A stretch of DNA of 64,000 bases from Schoenoplectus triqueter (taxonomy: Eukaryota > Streptophyta > Magnoliopsida > Poales > Cyperaceae), in NCBI GenBank assembly GCA_964058805.1, contig CAXKVV010000847.1, positions 26,394 to 90,393 on the forward strand, given 5' to 3'. The notes beneath the pieces are model-generated. The model ran no database searches. It saw nothing but the letters and a program-made list of their open reading frames with translations, and was not told the DNA's origin. How positions within the stretch are numbered: the stretch's first letter is position 1; every line of letters starts with the position of its first letter. Below, in pieces: positions 47,567 to 59,929 of this stretch. Position numbers and translations under genes: made by a program.

Positions 47567-50500
47567 GAGGGCGTCGGGCATCGTTTTCATGTTTTGCGCG
47601 CCCGGACTCGTTTTCGACGGTACCGAGGGCGTCGGGTCCCGTTTTAATGTTTTGCGCGCCCGGACTCGTTTTCGGCGGTACCGAGGGCGTCGGGTCCCGT
47701 TTTAATGTTTTGCGCGCCCGGACTCGTTTTCGGCGGTCTCGAGGGCGTCGGGTCCCGTTTTCATGTTTTGCGCGCCCGGACTCGTTTTCGGCGGTCTCGA
47801 GGGCGTCGGGTCCCGTTTTCATGTTTTGTGCCCCCGGACTCGTTTTCGGAGGTACCGAGGGCGTCGGGTCCCGTTTTCATGTTTTGCCCGCCCGGACTCG
47901 TTTTTGGCGGTACCGAGGGCGTCGGGTCCCGTTTTCATGTTTTGCGCGTCCGGACTCGTTTTCGGCGGTACCGAGGGCGTCGGGTCCCGTTTTCATGTTT
48001 TGCGCGCCCGGACTCGTTTTCGGCGGTACCGAGGGCGTCGGGTCACGCACCCGGACTCGTTTTCGACGGTACCGAGGAAGTCGGGTATCGTTTTTATGTT
48101 TTACGCGCACGGACTCGTTTTCGGCGGTACCGAGGGCGTCGGGTCCTGTTTTCACGTTTTGCGTGCCCGGACTCGTTTTCGACGATATCGAGGGCGTCGG
48201 GTCGCGTTTTTATGTTTTGCGCGCCCGGACTCGTTTTCGGCGATACCGAGGGCGTCTTGTTTTCATGTTTTGCGCGCCCGGACTCGTTTTCGGCGATACC
48301 GAGGGCGTCGGGTCCCGTTTTCATGTCTTGCGCGCCCGGACTCGTTTTCGGCGATACCGAGGGCGTCGGGTCCCGTTTTCATGTTTTGTGCGCCCGGACT
48401 CGTTTTCGGCGGTCTCGAGGGCGTCGGGTCTCGTTTTCGAAGGTACCGAGGGCGTCGGGTATCGTTTTCATGTTCTGCGCGCCCGAACTCATTTTCGGCG
48501 GTATTGAGGGCGTCGGGTATCGTTTTCATGTTTTGCGCACCCGAACTCATTTTCGGCGGTACCGAGGGCGTCGGGTCCCGTTTTCATGTTTTGCGCGCCC
48601 TAGACTCGTTTTCGGCGGTACCGAGGGCGTCGGGTCTCGTTTTCATGTTTTACGCGCCCTAGACTCGTTTTCGGCGGTACCCAGGGCGTCGGGTCCCGTT
48701 TAAATGTTTTGCGCGCCCGGACTCGTTTTCGGCGGTACCGAGGGCGTCGGGTCCCGTTTTAATGTTTTGCGCGCCCGGACTCGTTTTCGACGGTCTCGAG
48801 GGCGTCGGGTCCCGTTTTCATGTTTTGCGCCCCCGGACTCGTTTTCGGCGGTACCGAGGGCGTCGGGTCCCGTTTTAATGTTTTGCGCGCCCGGACTCGT
48901 TTTCGGCGGTACCGAGGGCGTCGGGTCCCGTATTCATGTTTTGCGCGGCCGGACTAGTTTTCGGCGATACCGAGGGCGTCGGGTCACGTTTTCATGTTTT
49001 GCGCGCCCGGACTCGTTTTCGGCGGTACCGAGGGCGTCGGGTCCCGTTTTAATGTTTTGCGCGCCCGGACTCGTTTTCGGCGGTACCGAGGGCGTCGGGT
49101 CCCGTTTTAATGTTTTGTGCGCCCGGACTCGTTTTCAGCGGTCTTGAGAGCGTCGGGTCCCGTTTTCGGCGGTATCGAGGGCGTCGGGTATCGTTTTTAT
49201 GTTTTGCGCGAACGAACTCGTTTTCGGCGGTACCGAGGGCGTCGGGTCCAGTTTTCATGTTTTGCGCGCCCGGAGTAGTTTTCGGCGCTCTCGAGGGCGT
49301 CAGGTCCCGTTTTAATGTTTTGCGCGACCGGACTCATTTTCGGCGGAACCGAGGGCGTCGGGTCCCGTTTTCATGTTTTGCGCGCCCGGACACGTTTTCG
49401 GCGGTATCGTGGGCGTCGGGTCTCGTTTTCATGTTTTGCGCTCTCGGACTCATTTTCGGCGGTACCGAGGGCGTCGGGTCTCGTTTTCAAGTTTTGCGCT
49501 CCCGGACTCATTTTCGGTGGTACCGAGAGCGTCGCGTCTTGTTTTCACGTTTTGCGCGCCCGGACTCGTTTTCGGCGATATCGAGGGCGTCGGGTCTCGT
49601 TTTACTGTTTTGCGCGCCCGGACTCGTTTTCGGCGGTCTCGAGGGCGTCGGGTATCGTTTTCACGTTTTGCGCGCCCGAACTCTTTTTCGGCGGTACCGA
49701 GCTCGTCGGGTCCCAGACTCATTTTCGGCGGTATCGAGGGCGTCGGGTATCGTTTTCATGTTTTACGCGCCCGGACTCGTTTTCGGCGGTACCGAGGGCG
49801 TCGGGTCCCGTTTTCATGTTTTGCGCGCCTGGACTCGTTTTCGGCGGTACCGAGGGCGTCGGGACTCGTTTTCATGTTTAGCGCTCCCGGACTCGTTTTT
49901 GGCGGTACCGAGGTTATCAGGTCCCATTTTCATGTTTTGCGCGCCCGGACTCGTTTTCGGCGATATCGAGGGCGTCGGGTCCTGTTTTAATGTTTTGTGC
50001 GCCCGGACTCGTTTTCGGCGGTCTCGAGGGCGTCGGGTCCCGTTTTCGGCGGTACCGAGGGCGTCGGGTCCCGTTTTCGGCGGTACCGAGGGCGTCGGGT
50101 CCCGTTTTCATGTTTTGCGCGCCCTAGACTCGTTTTCGACGGTACCGAGGGCGTCGGGTCCCGTTTTAATGTTTTGCGTGCCCGGACTCCTTTTCGGCGG
50201 TCTCGAGGGCGTCGGGTCCCGTTTTCATGTTTTGCGGCCCAAACTCGTTTTCGGCGATACCGAGGGCGTCGGGTCTCGTTTTCATGTTTTGCGCGCCCGG
50301 ATTTGTATTCGGCGGTACCGAGGGCGTCGGGTCCCGTTTTCACGTTTTACGCGCTCGGACTCATTTTCGGCGGTGCCGAGGTTGTCGGGTCCCGTTTTCA
50401 TGTTTTGAGCGCCCGGACTCGTTTTCGGCGATATCGAGGGTGTCGGGTCCCGTTTTAATGTTTTGCGCGCCCGGACTCATTTTCGGCGGTATCGTGGGCG

Positions 50501-51650
50501 TTGGGTATAGTTTTCATTTTTTGCGCGCCCGAACTCATTTTCGGCGGTACCGAGGGCGTCGGGTCCCGTTTTAATGTTTTGCTTGCCCGGACTCGTTTTC
50601 GGTGGTCTCGAAGGCGTCGGGTCCCGTTTTCGGCAGTACCAAGGGCGTCGTGTCTCATTTTCTTGTTTTGCGCGCCCGGACTCATTTTCGACGGTACCCA
50701 GGGCGTCGGGTCCAGTTTTCATGTTTTGCGCGCCCGGACTCGTTTTAGACGGTACCGAGGGCCTCGGGTCCCGTTATCAAGTATTGCGCGCCCGGACTCG
50801 TTTTCGACGGTACCGAGGGCGTCGGGTATCGTTTTCATGTTTTGCGCGCCCGAACTCATTTTCGGCGGTACCGAGGGCGTCAGGTCCCGTTTTCATATTT
50901 TGCGCGCCCGGACTCGTTTTCGGCGATACCAAGGGCGTCGGGTCCTGTTTTCATGTTTTGTGCGCCCGGACTCGTTTTCGGCGGTCTCGAGGGCGTCGGG
51001 TCCCGTTTTCGGCGGTATCGAGGGCGTTGGGCATCGTTTTCATGTTTTGCGTGCCCGAACTCATTTTCGGCGGTACCGAGGGCGTCGGATCCCGTTTTCA
51101 TGTTTTGCGCGCCCGGACTCGTTTTCGGCGGTACCGAGGGCGTCGGGTCCCGTTTTCATGTTTTGCGCGCCCGGACTCGTTTTCAGCGGTCTCAAGGGCG
51201 TCGGGTCCCGTTTTAATGTTTTGCGCGCCCGGACTCGTTTTCGGCGGTCTCGAGGGCGTCGGGTCCCGTTTTAATGTTTTGCGCGCCCGGACTCGTTTTC
51301 GGCGGTCTCGAGGGCGTCGGGTAACGTTTTCATGTTTTGCGCGCCCGGACTCGTTTTCGGCGGTACCGAGGGCGTTTGGTCCCGTTTTCATGTTTTGCGC
51401 GCCCGGACTCGTTTTCGGCGGTACCGAGGGCGTCGGGTCACGCACCCGGACTCGTTTTCGGCGGAACCGAGGGCGTCGGGTCCCATTTTCACGTTTTGCG
51501 CGCCCGGACTCGTTTTCGACGGTACCGAGGAAGTCGGGTATTGTTTTTATGTTTTGCGCGCCCGGACTTGTTTTCGGCGGTACCGAGGGCGTCGGGTCCT
51601 GTATTCACGTTTTGCGCGCCCGGACTCGTTTTCGGCCTTATCGAGGGCGT

Positions 51651-52408
51651 CGGGTCGTGTTTTTATGTTTTGCGCGCCCGGACTCGTTTTCGGCGATACC
51701 GGGGGCGTCGGGTCTTGTTTTCATGTTTTGCGCGCCCGGACTCGTTTTCGGCGATACCGGGGGTGTCGGGTCCCGTTTTCATGTTTTGCGCGCCCGGACT
51801 CGTTTTCGGCGATACCGAGGGCGTCGGGTCCCGTTTTCATGTTTTGTGCGCCCGGACTGGTTTTCGGCGGTCTCGAGGGCGTCGGGTCCCGTTTTCGGAG
51901 GTACCGAGGGCGTCGGGTATCGTTTTCGTGTTTTGCGCGCCCGAATTCATTTTCGGCGGTACCGAGGGCGTCGGGTCCCGTTTTCATGTTTTGCGCGCCC
52001 GGACTCATTTTCGGCGATACCGAGGGCGTCGGGTCGTGTTTTTATGTTTTGCGCGCCCGGACTCGTTTTCGGCGATACCGAGGGCGTCGGGTCTTGTTTT
52101 CATGTTTTGCGCGCCCGGACTCGTTTTCGGCGATACCGAGGGTGTCGGGTCCCGTTTTCATGTTTTGCGCGCCCGGACTCGTTTTCGACGATACCGAGGG
52201 CGTCGGGTCCCGTTTTCATGTTTTGTGCGCCCGGACTGGTTTTCGGCGGTCTCGAGGGCGTCGGGTCTCGTTTTCGGAGGTACCGAGGGCGTCGGGTATC
52301 GTTTTCGTGTTTTGCGCGCCCGAATTCATTTTCGGCGGTACCGAGGGCGTCGGGTCCCGTTTTCATGTTTTGCGCGCCCGGACTCATTTTCGGCGATACC
52401 GAGGGCGT
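51651..52408 (+). repeat. 379-bp tandem duplication (6 x 58 + 31)
   Basis: Copies 51651-52029 and 52030-52408 share unusual marks in the same order: TCGTGTTTTTATG, GTCTTG, CCGGACTGG, a 31-bp unit, TTTTCGTG and CGAATTCA. The unit equals six full monomers plus one 31-bp unit. Few differences separate the copies, for example ACCGGGGG versus ACCGAGGG. Confidence 0.85.
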
Positions 52409-53239
52409 CGGGTCCCGTTTTCATGTTTTGCGCGCCCGGACTCGTTTTCGACGATACCGAGGGCGTCGGGTCCCGTTTTCTTGTTTTGCGCGCCCGGACT
52501 CATTTTCGACGGTACCCAAGGCGTCGGGTCCTATTTTCATGTTTTGCGCGCCCGGACTCGTTTTAGACGGTACCGAGGGCCTCGGGTCCCGTTATCAAGT
52601 ATTGCACGCCCGGACTCGTTTTCGACGGTACCGAGGGCGTCGGGTATCGTTTTAATGTTTTGCGCGCCCGAACTCATTTTCGGCGGTACCGAGGGCGTCG
52701 GGTACCGTTTTCATATTTTGCGCGCCCGAACTCGTTTTCGGCGGTACCGAGGGCGTCGGGTCCCGTTTTCATGTTTTGCGCGCCCGGACTCGTTTTCGGC
52801 GGTGTCGAGGGCGTCGGGTCCCGTTTTCATGTTTTGCGCCCCCGGACTCGTTTTCGGCGGTACCGAGGGCGTCGGGTCCCGTTTTAATGTTTTGCGTGCC
52901 CGGACTCATTTTCGGCGGTCTCGAGGGCGTCGGGTCCCGTTTTAATGTTTTGCGCGCCCGGACTCGTTTTCGGCGGTCTCGAGGGCGTCGGGTCCCGTTT
53001 TCATGTTTTGCGCGCCCGGACTCGTTTTCGGCGGTACCGAGGAAGCTGGGTATTGTTTTTATGTTTTGCGCGCCATGACTTGTTTTCGGCGGTACCGAGG
53101 GCGTCGGGTCCTGTATTCACGTTTTGCGCGCCCGGACTCGTTTTCGGCTTTAGCGAGGGCGTCGGTAAGCGTTTTTTTGTTTTGCGCGCCCGGACTCGTT
53201 TTCGGCGATACCGAGGGCGTCGGGTCTTGTATTCATGTT

Positions 53240-54535
53240 TTGCGCGCCCGGACTCGTTTTCGGCGATACCGAGGGCGTCGGGTCCCGTTTTCATGTTTTG
53301 CGCGCCCGGACTCGTTTTCGGCGATACCGAGGGCGTCGGGTCCCGTTTTCATGTTTTGTGCGCCCGGACTCGTTTTCGGCGGTCTCGAGGGCGTCGGGTC
53401 CCGTTTTCGGAGGTACCGAGGGCGTCGGGTATCGTTTTCATGTTCTGCGCGCCCGAACTCATTTTCGGCGGTACCGAGGGCGTCGGGTCCCGTTTTCATG
53501 TTTTGCGCGCCCTAGACTCGTTTTCGGCGGTACCGAGGGCGTCGGGTCTCGTTTTCATGTTTTGCGCGCCCTTGACTCGTTTTCGGCGGTACCGAGGGCG
53601 TCGGGTCCCGTTTAAATGTTTTGCGCGCCCGGACTCGTTTTCGGCGGTACCGAGGGCGTCGGGTCTCGTTTTCATGTTTTGCGCGCCCGGACTTGTTTTC
53701 GGCGGTACCGAGGGCGTCGGGTCCCGTTTTAATGTTTTGCGCGCCCGGACTCGTTTTCGGCGGTCTCGAGGGCGTCGGGTCCCGTTTTCATGTTTTGCGC
53801 GCCCGGACTCGTTTTCGTCGGTCTTGAGGGCGTCGGGTCCCGTTTTCATGTTTTGCGCGCCCGGACTCGTCTTCGGCGATACGGAGGGCGTCGGGTCCCG
53901 TTTTCATGTTTTGTGCGCCCGGATGTGTATTCGGCGGTACCGAGGGCGTCGGGTCCCGTTTTCACGTTTTGTGCGCTCGGACTCGTTTTCGGCGGTACCG
54001 CGATTGTCGGGTCCCGTTTTCATGTTTTGCGCGCCCGGACTCGTTTTCGGCGGTATCGATGGCGTCGGGTATAGGTTTCATTTTTTGCGCGCCCGAACTC
54101 ATTTTCGGCGGTACCGAGGGCGTCGGGTCCCGTTTTAATGTTTTGCTTGCCCGGACTCATTTTCGGTGGTCTCGAAGGCGTCGGATCCCGTTTTCGGCGG
54201 TACTGAGGGCGTCGTGTCTCATTTTCTTGTTTTGCGCGCCCGGACTCATTTTCGGCGGTACCCACGGCGTCGGGTCCTCTTTTAATGTTTTGCGCGCCCG
54301 GACTCGTTTTAGACGTTACCGAGGGCCTCGGGTCCCGTTTTCAAGTATTGCGCGCCCGGACTCGTTTTCGACGGTACCGAGGGCGTCGGGTATCGTTTTA
54401 ATGTTTTGCGCGCCCGAACTCATTTTCGGCAGTACCGAGGGCGTTAGGTCCCGTTTTCATGTTTTGAGCGCCCGGACTCGTTTTCGGCGATACCGAGGGC
54501 GTCGGGTCCTGTTTTCATGTTTTGTGCGCCCGGAC
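53240..54535 (+). repeat. satellite block, copy 1 (partner about 54960-56254, offset 1719 bp)
   Basis: Shared rare marks in the same order at a constant 1719-bp offset: CGCGCCCTAGACTCG, GTCTTCGGCGATACGG or its relative, the TACCGCGATTGTCGG unit, the TTTTGCTTGCCC unit and TTTTAGACGTTAC. Scattered differences put it older than the 4071-bp pair. Confidence 0.8.
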
Positions 54536-54959
54536 TCGTTTTCGGCGGTCTCGAGGGCGTCGGGTCCCGTTTTCGTCGGTATCGAGGGCGTCGGGCATCG
54601 TTTTCATGTTTTGCGCGCCCGAACTCATTTTCGGTGGTACCGAGGGCGTCGGGTCCCGTTTTCATGTATTGCGCGCCCGGACTCGTTTTCGGCGGTAGCG
54701 AGGGTGTCGGGTCCCGTTTTCATGTTTTGCGCGCCCGGACTCGTTTTCGGCGGTACCGAGGGCGTCGGGTCCCGTTTTCATGTTTTGTGCGCCCGGACTC
54801 GTTTTCGGCGGGAGCGAGGGCGTCGGGTCCCGTTTTCATGTTTTGCTCCCCCGGACTCGTTTGCGGCGGTACCCAGGGCGTCGGGTCCTGTTTTCACGTT
54901 TTGCGCGCCCGGACTCGTTTTCGGCGTCTTCGAGGGCGTCGGGTCGTGTTTTTATGTTT

Positions 54960-56254
54960 TGCGCGCCCGGACTCGTTTTCGGCGATACCGAGGGCGTCGG
55001 GTCCCGTTTTCATGTTTTGCGCGCCCGGACTCGTTTTCGGCGATACCGAGGGCGTCGGGTCCCGTTTTCATGTTTTGTGCGCCCGGACTAGTTTTCGGCG
55101 GTCTCGAGGGCGTCGGGTCCCGTTTTTGGAGGAACCGAGGGCGTCGGGTATCGTTTTCATGTTCTGCGCGCCCGAACTCATTTTCGGCGGTACCGAGGGC
55201 GTCGGGTCCCGTTTTCATGTTTTGCGCGCCCTAGACTCGTTTTCGGCGGTACCGTGGGCGTCGGGTCTCGTTTTCATGTTTTGCGCGCCCTTAACTCGTT
55301 TTCGGCGGTACCGAGGGCGTCGGGTCCCGTTTAAATGTTTTGCGCGCCCAGACTCGTTTTCGGCGGTACCGAGGGCGTCGGGTCTCGTTTTCATGTTTTG
55401 CGCGCCCGGACTTGTTTTCGGCGGTACCGAGGGCGTCGGGTCCCGTTTTAATGTTTTGCGCGCCCGGACTCGTTTTCGGCGGTCTCGAGGGCGTCGGGTC
55501 CCGTTTTCATGTTTTGCGCGCCCGGACTCGTTTTCAGCGGTCTCGAGGGCGTCGGGTCCCGTTTTCATGTTTTGCGCGCCCGGACTCTTCTTCGGCGATA
55601 CGGAGGGCGTCGGGTCCCGTTTTCATGTTTTGTGCGCCCGGATTTGTATTCGGCGGTACCGAGGGCGTCGGGTCCCGTTTTCACGTTTTGTGCGCTCGGA
55701 CTCGTTTTCGGCGGTACCGCGATTGTCGGGTCCCGTTTTCATGTTTTGCGCGCCCGGACTCGTTTTCGGCGGTATCGATGGCGTCGGGTATAGTTTTCAT
55801 TTTTTGCGCGCCCGAACTCATTTTCGGCGGTACCGAGGGCGTCGGGTCCCGTTTTAATGTTTTGCTTGCCCGGACTCATTTTCGGTGGTCTCGAAGGCGT
55901 CGGATCCCGTTTTCGGCGGTACTGAGGGCGTCGTGTCTCATTTTCTTGTTTTGCGCGCCCGGACTCATTTTCGGCGGTACCTAGGGCGTCGGGTCCTGTT
56001 TTAATGTTTTGCGCGCCCGGACTCGTTTTAGACGTTACAGAGGGCCTCGGGTCCCGTTTTCAAGTATTGCGCGCCCGGACTCGTTTTCGACGGTACCGAG
56101 GGCGTCGGGTATCGTTTTAATGTTTTGCGCGCCCGAACTCATTTTCGGCAGTACCGAGGGCGTTAGGTCCTGTTTTCATGTTTTGAGCGCCCGGACTCGT
56201 TCTCGGCGATACCGAGGGCGTCGGGTCCTGTTTTCATGTTTTGTGCGCCCGGAC
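54960..56254 (+). repeat. satellite block, copy 2 (partner about 53240-54535)
   Basis: Second copy of the block. It directly follows the first with about 0.4 kb of other monomers between, so this is a near-tandem duplication. After 56254 the two diverge (GGACTCG versus GGACACA). Confidence 0.8.
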
Positions 56255-57259
56255 ACATTTTCGGCGGTACCGAGGGCGTCGGGTCACGCACCCGGACTCG
56301 TTTTCGGCGGAACCGAGGGCGTCTGGTCCCATTTTCACGTTTTGCGCGCCCGGACTCGTTTTTGACGGTACCGAGGAAGTCGGGTATCGTTTTTATGTTT
56401 TGCGTGCCCGGACTTGTTTTCGGCGGTACCGAGGGCGTCGGGTCCTGTATTCACGTTTTGCGCGCCCGGACTCGTTTTCGGCGTTACAGAGGGCGTCGGG
56501 TCGCGTTTTTATGTTTTGCGCGCCCGGACTCGTTTTCGGCGATACCGAGGGCGTCGGGTCCCGTTTTCATATTTTGCGCGCCCGGACTCGTTTTCGGCTA
56601 TACCGAGGGCGTCGGGTCCCGTTTTCATGTTTTGTGCGCCCGGACTCGTTTTCGGCGGTCTCGAGGGCGTCGGGTCCCGTTTTCGGCGGTATCGAGGGCG
56701 TCGGGCATCGTTTTCATGTTTTGCGCGCCCGAACTCATTTTCGGCGGTACCGAGGGCGTCGGGTCCCGTTTTAATGTTTTGCGCGCCCGGACTCATTTTC
56801 GGCGGTAGCGAGGGTGTCGGGTCCCGTTTTCATGTTTTGCGCGCCCGGACTCGTTTTCGGCGGTACCGAGGGCGTCGGGTCCCGTTTTCATGTTTTGTGC
56901 GCCCGGACTCGTTTTCGGCGGTAGCAAGGGCGTCGGGTCCCGTTTTCCTGTTTTGCTCCCCCGGACTCGTTTGCGGCGGTACCGAGGGCGTCGGGTCCCA
57001 TTTTAATGTTTTGCGCGCCCGGACTCGTTTTCGGCGGTCTCGGGGGCGTCGGGTCCCGTTTTAATGTTTTGCGCGCCCGGACTCGTTTTCGGCGGTCTCG
57101 AGGGCGTCGGGTCCCGTTTTCATGTTTTGCGCGCCCGGACTCGTTTTTCGGCGGTACTGAGGGCGCCGGGTCCCGTTTTCATGTTTTGCGCGCCCGGACA
57201 CATTTTCGGCGGTACCGAGGGCGTCGGGTCACGCACCCAGACTCGTTTTCGGCGGAACC

Positions 57260-58236
57260 GAGGGCGTCGGGTCCCATTTTCACGTTTTGCGCTCCCGGAC
57301 TCGTTTTCGATGGTACCGAGGAAGTCGGGTATCGTTTTTATGTTTTGCGCGCCCGAACTTGTTTTCGGCGGTACCGAGGGCGTCGGGTCCTGTATTCACG
57401 TTTTGCATGCCCGGACTCGTTTTCGGCGTTATAGAGGGCGTCGGGTCGCGTTTTTATGTTTTGCGCGCCCGGACTCGTTTTCGGCGATACCGAGGGCGTC
57501 GGGTCCCGTTTTCATGTTTTGCGCGCTCGGACTCGTTTTCGGCGATACCAAGGGCGTCGGGTCCCGTTTTCATGTTTTGCGCGCCCGGACTCGTTTTCGG
57601 CGATACCGAGGGCGTCGGGTCCCGTTTTCATGTTTTGTGCGCCCGGACTCGTTTTCGGCGGTCTCGAGGGCGTCGGGTCCCGTTTTCGGAGGTACCGAGG
57701 GCGTCGGGTATCGTTTTCATGTTCTGCGCGCCCGAACTCATTTTCGGCGGTACCGAGGGCGTCGGGTCCCGTTTTCATGTTTGGCGCGCCCTAGACTCGT
57801 TTTCGGCGGTACCGAGGGCGTCGGGTCCCGTTTTCATGTTTTGCGCGCCCTTGACTCGTTTTCGGCGGTACCGAGGGCGTCGGGTCTCGTTTTCATGTTT
57901 TGCGCGCCCTTGACTCGTTTTCGGCGGTACCGAGGGCGTTGGGTCCCGTTTAAATGTTTTGCGCGCCCGGACTCGTTTTCGGCGATACCGAGGGCGTCGG
58001 GTCCCGTTTTAAAGTTTTGCGCGCCCGGACTCATTTTTCGCGGTGTCGAGGGCGTCGGGTCCCGTTTTCATGTTTTGCGTGCCCGGACTCGTTTTCGGCG
58101 GTACCGAGGGCGTCGTGTCCCGTTTTCATGTTTTGCGCGCCCGGACTCGCTTTCGGCGGTACCGAGGGCGTCGGGTCCCGTTTTAATGTTTTCCGCGCCC
58201 GGACTCGTTTTCGGCGGTCTCGAGGGCGTCGGGTCC
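57260..58236 (+). repeat. satellite block A, copy 1 (partner about 59891-60867, offset 2631 bp)
   Basis: Marked by TTTTCGATGGTACCGAGG, ACGTTTTGCATGC, CGGCGTTATAGAGGG and consecutive CGCCCTTGACTCG monomers, all repeated 2631 bp downstream with a handful of substitutions. It is followed directly by block B (58186 onward). Confidence 0.85.
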
Positions 58237-59929
58237 CGTTTTCATGTTTTGTGCGCCCGGACTCGTCTTCGGCGGTACCGAGGGCGTCGGGTCCCGTTTT
58301 CATGTTTTGCGCGCCCGGATTTGTATTCGGCGGTACCGAGGGCGTCGGGTCACGTTTTCATGTTTAGCGCCCGGACTCGTTTTCGGTGGTACCGAGGGCG
58401 TTGGGTCCTGTTTTCACGTTTTGCGCGCCCGGACTCTTTTTCGGCGATATCGAGGGCGTCGGGTCTCGTTTGAATGTTTTGCGCGCCCGGACTCGTTTTC
58501 GGCGGTCTCTAGGGCGTCGGGTATCGTTTTCACGTTTTGCGCGCCCGAACTCATTTTCGGCAGTACCGAGCTCGTCGGGTCCCAGACTCATTTTCGGAGG
58601 TATCGAGGGCGTCGGGTCCCGTTTTCATGTTTTGCGCGCCCGGACTCGTTTTCGGCGGTGCCGAGGGCGTCGGGTCCCGTTTTCACGTTTTGCGTGCCCG
58701 GACTCGTTTTCGGCGGAATCGAGGGCATCAGGACCCGTTTTAATGTTTTGCGCGCCCGGAATCGTTTTCGGCGGTCTCGAGGGCGTCGGGTATCGTTTTC
58801 TTGTTCTGCGCGCCCGAACTCATTTTCGGCGGTACCGAGGGCGTCGGGTCCCGTTTTCATGATTTGAGCGCCCAGACTCATTTTCGGCGGTACCGAGGGC
58901 GTCGGGTCCCGTTTTCACGTTTTGCGCGCCCGGACTCGTTTTCGGCGGTACCGAGGTTGTCGGGTCCCGTTTTCATGTTTTCCGCGCCTGGACTCGTTTT
59001 CGGCGATATCGAGGGCGTCGGGTCTCGTTTTTATGTTTTGCGCGCCCGGACTCGTTTTCGGCGATACCGAGGGCGTCGGGTCTTGTTTTCATGTTTTGCG
59101 CGCCCGGACTCGTTTTCGGCGGTAGCGAGGGTGTCGGGTCCCATTTTCATGTTTTGCGCGCCCGGACTCGTTTTCGTCGGTACCGAGGGCGTCGGGTCAC
59201 GTTTTCATGTTTTGCGCGCCCGGACTCGTTTTCGGCGGTACCGAGGGCGTCGGGTCCCGTTTTCATGTTTTGCGCGCCCGGACTCGTTTTCGGCGATACC
59301 GAGGGCGTCGGGTCCCGTTTTCATGTTTTGTGCGCCCGGACTCGTTTTCGGCGGTCTCGAGGGCGTCGGGTCCCGTTTTCGGAGGAACCGAGGGCGTCGG
59401 GTATCGTTTTCATGTTCTGCGCGCCCGAAATCATTTTCGGCGGTACCGAGGGCGTCGGGTCACGTTTTCATGTTTTGCGCGCCCGGACTCGTTTTCGGTG
59501 GTACCGAGGGCGTTGGGTCCTGTTTTCACGTTTTGCGCGCCCGGACTCCTTTTCGGCGATATCGAGGGCGTCGGGTCTCGTTTGAATGTTTTGCGCGCCC
59601 GGACTCGTTTTCGGTGGTCTCTAGGGCGTCGGGTATCGTTTTCACGTTTTGCGCGCCCGAACTCATTTTCGGCAGTACCGAGCTCGTCGGGTCCCAGACT
59701 CATTTTCGGCGGTATCGAGGGCGTCGGGTCCCGTTTTCATGTTTTGCGCGCCCGGACTCGTTTTCGGCGGTGCCGAGGGCGTCGGGTCTCGTTTTCACGT
59801 TTTGCGCGCCCGGACTCGTTTTAGACGATATCGAGGGCATCAGGACCCGTTTTAATGTTTTGCGCGCCCGGACTCATTTTCGGCGGTCTCGAGGGCGTCG
59901 GGTCCCATTTTCACGTTTTGCGCTCCCGG
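58186..59929 (+). repeat. satellite block B, copy 1 (partner 62257-64000, offset 4071 bp)
   Basis: 1744 bp match 62257-64000 up to the window edge. I saw one substitution (C at 58720 versus G at 62791). Identity begins just after A/C at 58185/62256. The match presumably continues outside the window. Confidence 0.9.
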
